The position numbers and the translations under genes were made by a program. The notes under the pieces are model-generated. The model ran no database searches, had not been told where the DNA came from, and was given only the letters and a program-made list of their open reading frames with translations. DNA of 64,000 nucleotides from Klenkia soli (GTDB taxonomy: Bacteria; Actinomycetota; Actinomycetes; Mycobacteriales; Geodermatophilaceae), in NCBI RefSeq assembly GCF_900103975.1, contig NZ_FNIR01000006.1, forward strand, positions 62,001-126,000, read 5' to 3'. Below are positions 61,578 through 64,000 of the stretch, piece after piece. The stretch's first letter is position 1, and each line of letters begins with the position of its first letter.

Positions 61578-62858
61578 TCAGGTCACGCGCGAGCGCGTGG
61601 CCGGGTACCGGAGGTGGTCGTCGGCGGCGAGGATCTCCGCGAGGCGGTCGACGGCGTCCCAGACGTCGACGAACCGGGTGTACAGCGGGGCCGGGCCGAA
61701 CCGCACCCGGTCCGGCGTGCGGAAGTCGGGGACGACGCCGTGGTCGACCAGCGCCTGCGTCAGCTGCCACGCCTGCGGGTGCTCCAGGCTGACGTGGGCG
61801 CCCCGGTGCGCGGCGTCCCGGGGGGAGGCCAACCGGAGCTGCGGCAACCGGTCGTCGGCCAGCTCCACCAGCAGGTCGGTCAGCGCGCGGCCCTTGGCGG
61901 CGATCGCGGCCATGCCGGCCTCCGTGGTGATGGCCACCCCCACCTCGACGGCGGTGGTGGCCAGCACCGGCGGGGTGCCGACGGCGAACCGCTCCACACC
62001 GTCGACCGGCTCGTAGTCCGGGCCCATGGCGAACTGGTCGCTGGCCCCGAACCAGCCCTGGATCGGCTGCCGCAGCTCGGCCTGCAGCTCGCGCCGCACG
62101 TAGAGGAAGGCCGGCGCGCCCGGACCACCGTTGAGGTGCTTGTAGGTGCACCCCACGGCCAGGTCGGCGGCCGACAGGTCCACCTCGACCGACCCGGCGG
62201 CGTGGCTGAGGTCCCACAGCACCAGCGCGCCGTGCTCCCTGGCCAGCGCGGTGACCGCGACGAGGTCGGCCAGCGCCCCGGAGCGGTAGGCGACCAGCGA
62301 GAGGACGACGACGGCGACCCGGTCGTCCAGCACGGCGGCGAGGTCGTCGAGCACCAGGCCCTGGTCGACGTCGACGGGCACCTCGCGCACCGTCATCCCG
62401 CGCCGGCGGGCCACCCCGGCGACGACGTACCGGTCGGTGGGGAACTCGTCGGCGCTGCACACCACGACGTCGCGGCCCGGTCGGGCGTCGACGCCGGCCT
62501 CCAGCAGCTTGAACAGGTTCACCGACGTGGAGTCCGAGACGAGGACCTCCCCGGGCCGGGCGCCGAGCACCCCGGCGGCCAGGGCATCGCCGGCCCGACC
62601 GGCCTGGCCGACCCAGTCCGACCACGAGCCGACGAGCCCGCGCCCCCACTCCTGCTCGACCACGCGGGCCACGGCCGCCGGCGTCGCGCGGGGGAGCCGG
62701 CCCAGCGAGTTGCCGTCCAGGTAGATCCGGCGGCCGGGGCCGTCGTCCCACGTCCCGTCGGGGCCGTCACCGGTGAAGCGCTCGCGGAACCCGGCGAGGG
62801 GGTCGGCGGCGTCGAGCTGCTGGGCGTCGGATCGGGTGCGCACGGGACCATGCTGCAC
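61578..62858 (-). CDS. kynU: Kynureninase
   Basis: 426 residues; GTG 62858 gives the full frame, GTG 62843 is an alternative five codons in. PLP enzyme of fold type I: DGNSLGRLP near 48, DSTSVNLFKLL, DEFPTDRYVV, LWDLSHAAGSVEVDLSAADLAVGC and the PLP Lys in TYKHLNGGPGAP near 240. It cuts kynurenine or 3-hydroxykynurenine to anthranilate or hydroxyanthranilate plus alanine in tryptophan degradation. No other tryptophan-degrading gene is in view. Convergent with the HNH gene, divergent from the amidase. Confidence 0.93.
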   Translation of the reverse strand: MQHGPVRTRSDAQQLDAADPLAGFRERFTGDGPDGTWDDGPGRRIYLDGNSLGRLPRATPAAVARVVEQEWGRGLVGSWSDWVGQAGRAGDALAAGVLGARPGEVLVSDSTSVNLFKLLEAGVDARPGRDVVVCSADEFPTDRYVVAGVARRRGMTVREVPVDVDQGLVLDDLAAVLDDRVAVVVLSLVAYRSGALADLVAVTALAREHGALVLWDLSHAAGSVEVDLSAADLAVGCTYKHLNGGPGAPAFLYVRRELQAELRQPIQGWFGASDQFAMGPDYEPVDGVERFAVGTPPVLATTAVEVGVAITTEAGMAAIAAKGRALTDLLVELADDRLPQLRLASPRDAAHRGAHVSLEHPQAWQLTQALVDHGVVPDFRTPDRVRFGPAPLYTRFVDVWDAVDRLAEILAADDHLRYPATRSRVT

Positions 62859-62861
62859 CGC

Positions 62862-62867
62862 TAGCGT
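62862..62867 (+). promoter_or_regulatory. Candidate -10 TAGCGT for leaderless amidase transcript
   Basis: TAGCGT followed by 8 bases and the GTG at 62876; same hexamer and a similar following sequence (TAGCGTCC...CGG) as before the creatininase gene at 40003. Confidence 0.4.
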
Positions 62868-62875
62868 CCGGCGGT

Positions 62876-64000
62876 GTGACCGCGCTGCACGAGCTGACCG
62901 CGACGGGGATGGCCGACGCCGTCCGGGCCCGGCAGGTGAGCCCCACCGAGCTGGTCGAGCACCACCTGGCGCGCATCGAGGCGCTGGACCCCGGCATCGG
63001 CGCCTTCATCACCGTGACCCCCGAGCGGGCCCGGGCCGCGGCGCGGGACGCCGAGCGCCGCCTGGCCGCCGGCGACCCGGCGCCGCTGCTGGGCGTGCCG
63101 ACCGCGATCAAGGACCTCAACCTCACGGCCGGGGTCCGGACGACGTTCGGCTCCGCCGCGATGGCCGACCACGTGCCCGCCGTCGACGACCACGTGGTCA
63201 CGGCGCTGGCCACCGCCGGGACGATCAGCCTGGGCAAGACCAGCACGCCGGAGTTCGGCTTCCCCTGCTACACCGACAACGACCTGGTCGGCCCCACCCG
63301 CTGCCCCTGGGACACCACCCGGCTGGCAGGCGGCTCCAGCGGCGGGGCGGCCGCGGCGGTGGCGCTGGGCATGCTGCCGTTCGCGCAGGGCTCGGACGGC
63401 GGCGGGTCGATCCGCATCCCGGCCGGCATCAACGGCCTGGTCGGCATCAAACCGGCCCGCGGGCGGGTCAGCAGCGCCCCGCTGGGGGCCGAGATCACCG
63501 GCCTGGGCGTGCAGGGCCCGCTGGCCCGCACCGTGCGGGACGCAGCCGCGATGCTGGACGCGATGGCCGGCCCGGTCGTCGGCGACCCCACCTGGGCCCC
63601 GCCGCCGGCGACCAGCTTCCTGGCCGCGGCCGACCGCCCGGCGGGCCCGCTGCGGATCGCGCGCTACCGGGACAGCGGCATGCCCGGGGCGCAGCTCTCG
63701 ACCGAGGTCGGGACGGCGTTCGAGGAGGCCTCGGCCCTGCTGGTCGACCTCGGCCACGAGGTGGTCGACCTGCCGAGCGCTCCCCTCACCGAGGAGGTGC
63801 TGGCGGCCTTCGAGGTGGTGTGGTCGCTGACCGGCGCCACGCTCCCGGTGCCCGAGGACCAGGTGCACCTGCTGCGGCCGCTGACCCGCTACCTGCGCGA
63901 CCGGGGGCTGGCGCTGTCGGCCGGGCAGGCGATGGAGGCGCTCACCGCCCTCCGGGTGTTCAGCCGTCGGTTCCTGCAGGCCACCGCGCCCTACGACGTC
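62876..64000 (+). CDS. Amidase-signature family hydrolase, 3' end outside window
   Basis: 375 codons visible from GTG 62876; the frame runs off the window at a length where about 80-100 residues are still expected. Lys in TAIKDLNLTAG near 80, cis-Ser in LAGGSSGGAAAAV near 150 and nucleophile Ser in GSDGGGSIRIPAG near 178 are intact. A canonical amidase, for example of aryl or alkyl amides. Third amidase-signature gene in the window; it lies well outside the 24-44 kb cluster, beside kynureninase, so no pathway link is clear. Confidence 0.9.
   Translation, partial: MTALHELTATGMADAVRARQVSPTELVEHHLARIEALDPGIGAFITVTPERARAAARDAERRLAAGDPAPLLGVPTAIKDLNLTAGVRTTFGSAAMADHVPAVDDHVVTALATAGTISLGKTSTPEFGFPCYTDNDLVGPTRCPWDTTRLAGGSSGGAAAAVALGMLPFAQGSDGGGSIRIPAGINGLVGIKPARGRVSSAPLGAEITGLGVQGPLARTVRDAAAMLDAMAGPVVGDPTWAPPPATSFLAAADRPAGPLRIARYRDSGMPGAQLSTEVGTAFEEASALLVDLGHEVVDLPSAPLTEEVLAAFEVVWSLTGATLPVPEDQVHLLRPLTRYLRDRGLALSAGQAMEALTALRVFSRRFLQATAPYDV

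Overview
The window is a stretch of very GC-rich DNA (roughly three quarters G+C, GTG starts everywhere, many 4-base start/stop overlaps) from an aerobic actinobacterium. FbiC (coenzyme F420 pathway), a group II truncated haemoglobin, a mycobacterial-type ferritin with an iron box, and a BioY-type ECF module all fit Actinomycetota; a Geodermatophilales-like soil or rock organism is my guess, not something proven here. There are about 59 protein genes, one tRNA and no recognisable transposon, prophage, CRISPR array or DNA-binding transcription factor.

Layout. 1-4.8 kb: leucine-type acyl-CoA catabolism (3' part of a methylcrotonyl-CoA-type carboxyltransferase, biotin carboxylase, acyl-CoA dehydrogenase), interrupted by a ferritin gene and a 53-residue Cys-rich protein gene that share an IdeR/DtxR-like iron box. 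4.8-7.5 kb: quinone-oxidoreductase-like MDR protein and a DUF885 putative metallohydrolase. 7.5-12.3 kb: two tandem copies of a lipoprotein + family-2 membrane glycosyltransferase pair, each with the same promoter block. 12.4-23.7 kb: FbiC with a flavin-reductase-like protein, a disulfide oxidoreductase, NAD kinase, transglutaminase-like protein, SGNH hydrolase with an internal tandem repeat, a PAS-GGDEF-EAL protein, an Old Yellow Enzyme and a luciferase-like oxidoreductase.

23.7-44.3 kb is the most remarkable region: about 20 kb of catabolic genes in several tightly overlapping operons. It combines an ABC importer (ATPase, permease, lipoprotein), a Rieske oxygenase with a separately encoded reductase of the phthalate-dioxygenase/VanB type, a methylenetetrahydrofolate-reductase-like protein, three amidohydrolases/deaminases (one lacking expected metal ligands), three amidase-type enzymes, a creatininase homologue, an isochorismatase-type cysteine hydrolase, a cupin, an SDR, an FAD oxidase and a phytoene-desaturase-like flavoprotein. 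I read it as uptake and stepwise degradation of an N-rich, probably N- or O-methylated heterocycle; the substrate cannot be named from sequence. It ends beside a tRNA-Arg(TCT).

44.4-64 kb: housekeeping and mixed metabolism: SSB, EttA, a small phosphatase, a thioesterase / short adenylate-forming enzyme / thiolase operon (the thiolase lacks its second catalytic Cys), a biotin ECF transporter (BioY-ATPase-EcfT), a roadblock-like protein, an orphan sugar-type ABC ATPase with degraded motifs, a GH13 glucosidase, truncated haemoglobin, MFS permease and MscS channel in one overlapping operon, a prolyl oligopeptidase, an HNH endonuclease, kynureninase and the first part of another amidase. The biotin transporter fits the biotin-dependent carboxylase at the start of the window.
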